A stretch of 64,000 bases of DNA from Thiothrix fructosivorans (lineage in GTDB: Bacteria; Pseudomonadota; Gammaproteobacteria; Thiotrichales; Thiotrichaceae). The stretch lies in NCBI RefSeq assembly GCF_017349355.1, contig NZ_JAFMPM010000008.1, forward strand, positions 992,001 through 1,056,000, written 5' to 3'. A program made the translations under genes and the position numbers. How positions within the stretch are numbered: position 1 is the first letter of the stretch; each line of letters begins with the position of its first letter. The notes beneath the pieces are model-generated. The model had not been told where the DNA came from and searched no databases. It worked only from the letters and a program-made list of their open reading frames with translations. Shown piece by piece: positions 61,639-64,000 of the stretch.

Positions 61639-61854
61639 AAATCACCTTCGTTCATCCAGAAGATCAGCTTGCTACACTCGATGCGGGGACGGCCTACTGT
61701 GCGATATTGGTTTCCTAGAAACGCAATGCAATTCGCACAGTAGGCCAGTCCCCGCCCTAGTAAAGAGCAAGCTGATGTCGCTTTGACAGGCTTTATGCGC
61801 GAACAGCGATCCACTGTTCAACAGGCAAGGGTTCATCTACTGTGGAAGTAATTT
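61639..61854 (-). ncRNA. Retron msr-msd RNA
   Basis: Read on the minus strand, the elements of a retron RNA appear in the correct order before the RT gene. The outer ends pair as a1 (61854-61844, AAATTACTTCC) with a2 (61649-61639, GAAGGTGATTT), ten of eleven positions counting two G-U pairs. An msr stem-loop follows (61819-61801, GAACAG/CTGTTC). Next comes a long msd hairpin: an outer 11-bp stem (61776-61766 with 61673-61663) and an inner stem of about 22 bp with one bulge (61755-61733 with 61704-61683). The branch G could not be assigned with confidence. Confidence 0.8.
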
Positions 61855-61880
61855 AATAGATTTTGTTTATTTGGTCAAAA

Positions 61881-63221
61881 TCAGGCGGATGAACGGGCAT
61901 TGCGCATATCCCTGACATTCTGTTCAGCCTCGTGCTGTAATGCGCTGGATAATTCAGGGTTTTCCGCTAACCATGCTTCCGGCCATTGGATTTTATCAGC
62001 AGTAAAGCGCATGGGATCAGCGGCAGTGGGGCTGAGTACATCTTCTTCAAACAGATCAAAAACACCATTATCGAACGGTAAACCACTGGCGGCTTTGCGT
62101 AAGGCGAAACGTTCGCGCACGCCATTCGATGCATTGACTAGGGAACGGTGGTAGCAATAGGGATTGTTACCGCGCCGATCAAAGAATACGTGGGCTGTCC
62201 AATTGCATGCGCCCCGGCACAATTCTGCAAAATCACAGGTTTTGCAGAAGCCCCATAGGTGATCCGTGGCTGCGGGTGTTCCGGCACTCAGGTTGAAGGT
62301 CAGTTCGTCGCGTTCGGTGAGGATGGTAGCGAGTGAAGCCTCGCGGATAGTCCCGCCAGAATAAGCAGCCGTCGGCAGCGATGGGCAACCTTTGATCGTG
62401 CCATCCGCTTCAATGCCGATAGTGCGCAAGCCTGCAAAACAGCCCTGCCAGAATGACCATTCTGTAGGTTTACCAAAACCCCGCAACATGCGCTCATACG
62501 GGCCGTAGTAACCAAAGTTATTGCCGGGTTGCACGTAAAACCCTTGTGGATAGCCGCGCTTGGCGAGGTTGGCTATCAAGGGATGGAACACTAACAGTTC
62601 GTCGGGTTGCAAGAGGATGTCAGCATTATCCGCCGCGTTGCCCATCGGTACAGTCATTTGGATTTGCCAGCCTTTCGCACCCGCATCCACTAATGCCTGA
62701 AACAGCAGCGGAAATTCGGGGGCAGACAGGCGGTTGACTTGTGTGTTTGCGCCAAACGTCAGCCCTGCTTGTTGCAAGTGCCCCATCGTTTCAAAGGCGT
62801 ATTTCCACGAGCCGATTTTGCCGCGCAAACGGTCGTGGGTGTTACGCATTCCATCGACAGAAACCGATACTTGATTGATACCCGCTGCTTTCATGCGTTG
62901 TGCGGTGACTAAATTGATGCCATAACCGCCCGTGGTCATGGAGCAAATCATGCCGCACTTGACGATTTCAGCCGCAATTTCCAACCAGTCGCTGCGCAAG
63001 AAGGCTTCGCCACCAATTAGCGTGACTTCGGTGATGCCGACATCAGCCATTTGATGCACCAAATCCAGCGCTTCAGCCGTGGATAGCTCATTGACTCGTG
63101 CATCACCCGCCCGCGAGCCGCAGTGACTACAGGCAAGATTACATTTCAGGGTAATCTCCCAGACGGCGTAACAACTGCGTGTGCCGGGGGCATATTGTGT
63201 GATTGTTGGGGTGTCGGTCAT
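61881..63221 (-). CDS. Radical SAM/SPASM peptide-modifying enzyme
   Basis: A 446-residue enzyme. The radical SAM cluster motif CxxxCxxC is in LKCNLACSHCGSRAGD. The GGE-type strand is VTLIGGEAFLRSDW. The C-terminal SPASM region contains Cys residues in WQGCFAGLRTIGIEADGTIK, GCPSL, GFCKTCDFAELCRGACNW and NPYCYH, enough for two auxiliary iron-sulfur clusters. The start is set at ATG 63221 (MTDTPTITQYAPG), with AAGGT upstream. The longer frame from 63254 would overlap the preceding gene. The closeness to a repeat-bearing small protein suggests that it modifies that peptide. Confidence 0.88.
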   Translation of the reverse strand: MTDTPTITQYAPGTRSCYAVWEITLKCNLACSHCGSRAGDARVNELSTAEALDLVHQMADVGITEVTLIGGEAFLRSDWLEIAAEIVKCGMICSMTTGGYGINLVTAQRMKAAGINQVSVSVDGMRNTHDRLRGKIGSWKYAFETMGHLQQAGLTFGANTQVNRLSAPEFPLLFQALVDAGAKGWQIQMTVPMGNAADNADILLQPDELLVFHPLIANLAKRGYPQGFYVQPGNNFGYYGPYERMLRGFGKPTEWSFWQGCFAGLRTIGIEADGTIKGCPSLPTAAYSGGTIREASLATILTERDELTFNLSAGTPAATDHLWGFCKTCDFAELCRGACNWTAHVFFDRRGNNPYCYHRSLVNASNGVRERFALRKAASGLPFDNGVFDLFEEDVLSPTAADPMRFTADKIQWPEAWLAENPELSSALQHEAEQNVRDMRNARSSA

Positions 63222-63231
63222 GGTGTGAACC

Positions 63232-63633
63232 TTAGATGGTTGTTGGGGTGTCACCGGATTGCTCGGCAGGTGCTCGAATGCCGCCGTAAACCGGTTGAAC
63301 GCCAGTTGGTTCGCCGGGAAGTATCACGCCGTAAACCGGTTGTACATCGGGTGGGGTCGGTTCATCGGGGACAATTGCGCCGTAGACTGGCTGTACATTC
63401 GGCGGCGTGGGTTCTTTATCAAATTGCGCGAGCAAGCGTTGGATCAGGTTCATGATATTCTGAAAAATATCTTTTGACTGATTATTGCCTTGTGGAGCGC
63501 ACGATTGGTTTTTTGCCCCGTTAGAAAAATTGTCCAAATGCTGGGCGGCATTGCGCACCTGTTGGTTTTGATTGCCGCCACTTCTGGGGAGTACCGGCGA
63601 GGTGTTGGCTTTGTTTCTGTTCTGAATATCCAT
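63232..63633 (-). CDS. Candidate multi-core RiPP precursor with VQPVYG repeats
   Basis: A 133-residue protein whose stop lies 10 bases before the radical SAM gene. The first 75 or so residues (MDIQNRNKANTSPVLPRSGG, Asn/Gln-rich, then a helix FQNIMNLIQRLLAQFDK) look like a leader. Three repeats follow: EPTPPNVQPVYGAIVPD, EPTPPDVQPVYGVILPG and EPTGVQPVYGGIRAP. The conserved core VQPVYG keeps an aromatic Tyr next to Gly, as in substrates of cyclophane-forming radical SAM enzymes, but the chemistry cannot be deduced. The match to a precursor is by layout only. I know no named family with this repeat. Confidence 0.65.
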   Translation of the reverse strand: MDIQNRNKANTSPVLPRSGGNQNQQVRNAAQHLDNFSNGAKNQSCAPQGNNQSKDIFQNIMNLIQRLLAQFDKEPTPPNVQPVYGAIVPDEPTPPDVQPVYGVILPGEPTGVQPVYGGIRAPAEQSGDTPTTI

Positions 63634-63735
63634 ATCGAAAAATCTCCATAATGTTCGTAAGAGTAAGTAGAGATTTTTAGGCTGGATACTGCTGTTGTTT
63701 CTAGGTTATTCAGATTAGCGGTTATGAAAACGGGA

Positions 63736-64000
63736 TTAGCTAAACGGCACGTACAAGCGCTGCTGAAATTCGACGAATAGCTTTTTCACATCAGCGGCTT
63801 TACCCAGCTTTTCCGGCATATCGTGGATGCCTTGGTATTAGCATTCACCGCACGGCTGATCACTTGTAATTGTGCGGCGGCGTAACCTTTTGCCTGTAAG
63901 CCATCTAGCAAGCCTTGGCGGGTTTCGGGCTGATTAGTGATCAAACGCCTCAAAAGTTTGCTGGATGTCGATGGGCTACGGGCGTACAAAGGCTCAAAAC
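63736..64000 (-). pseudogene. 3' end of an unidentified gene, apparently frameshifted, cut by window edge
   Basis: From the window edge the minus strand encodes KLLRRLITNQPETRQGLLDG, then GYAAAQLQVISRAVNANT. At about 63835 the frame must shift to continue as QGIHDMPEKLGKAADVKKLF, then VEFQQRLYVPFS, stopping at 63736. Both parts have normal codon use, so they probably belong to one gene with a one-base error or mutation. The rest lies outside the window. The family is not recognised. The spacer 63634-63735 holds no feature beyond the precursor's ribosome site (GGAGA). Confidence 0.5.

Overview
The window looks like chromosome from a gammaproteobacterium, most probably a filamentous sulfur oxidiser of the Thiothrix group. 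This is an inference from gene content: yajR-type MFS gene, ssb, uvrA, hflKC, class I fumarase, a DUF1820 gene and tsaD, mixed with XisH/XisI, Uma2 genes and many conflict-system genes. No rRNA or tRNA gene was seen. Housekeeping blocks alternate with accessory islands that are dense in defence systems, toxin-antitoxin pairs, insertion sequences and broken genes.

Region by region. 0-6.6 kb: a partial gene, a structured intergenic region, a TauE/SafE permease, a polytopic membrane protein, a decayed tautomerase, then ssb, yajR and dbpA on the minus strand. 6.6-13.9 kb: a Phd/PIN toxin-antitoxin pair, a Uma2 gene split by a TnpB-only IS200/IS605-type element, and a compact type VI-A CRISPR system made of one Cas13a (two R-X4-H HEPN motifs) and a 13-spacer array, without cas1 or cas2. 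14-21.5 kb: uvrA with a frameshifted tail, a second PIN pair, a copy of the uvrA 3' end, a HTH/GIY-YIG protein, an Rpn-like nuclease and NYN-domain pair behind a palindromic promoter, and a transglutaminase of the Phytophthora GP42 type. 21.5-34.5 kb: hflKC, a TIR-NACHT-FGE protein, an AT-rich operon of histidine kinase and receiver-like proteins, a Uma2 gene broken by a MITE, and an AAA/DUF4143 ATPase. 34.5-40 kb: a 1796-residue protein with two alpha/beta-hydrolase domains and a CHAT protease domain. 40-50 kb: an AT-rich mobile-element zone with two identical 1640-bp IS66-family copies, each inside a gene and flanked by its own 8-bp duplication, a HigBA-like pair, and a xisH gene split by a second TnpB element beside intact xisI. 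50-55 kb: tsaD, a SASA esterase, fumarase, DUF1820 and a lytic transglycosylase. 55-61.9 kb: a complete three-gene retron (reverse transcriptase, WGR/ARM-like protein, SWIM protein; matching type XIII) with a recognisable msr-msd RNA upstream. 61.9-64 kb: a radical SAM/SPASM enzyme beside a short protein ending in three VQPVYG repeats, which is a candidate RiPP cluster, and a partial gene at the edge.

The most rewarding items are the Cas13a locus, the retron with its RNA, the radical SAM/repeat-peptide pair, the transglutaminase, the TIR-NACHT-FGE protein as a possible hypervariable receptor, and five insertions whose boundaries can be read exactly because removing them restores the host reading frame. 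Several frameshifts sit in G/C homopolymers (uvrA, the kinase at 30.98 kb), so some may be sequencing errors.
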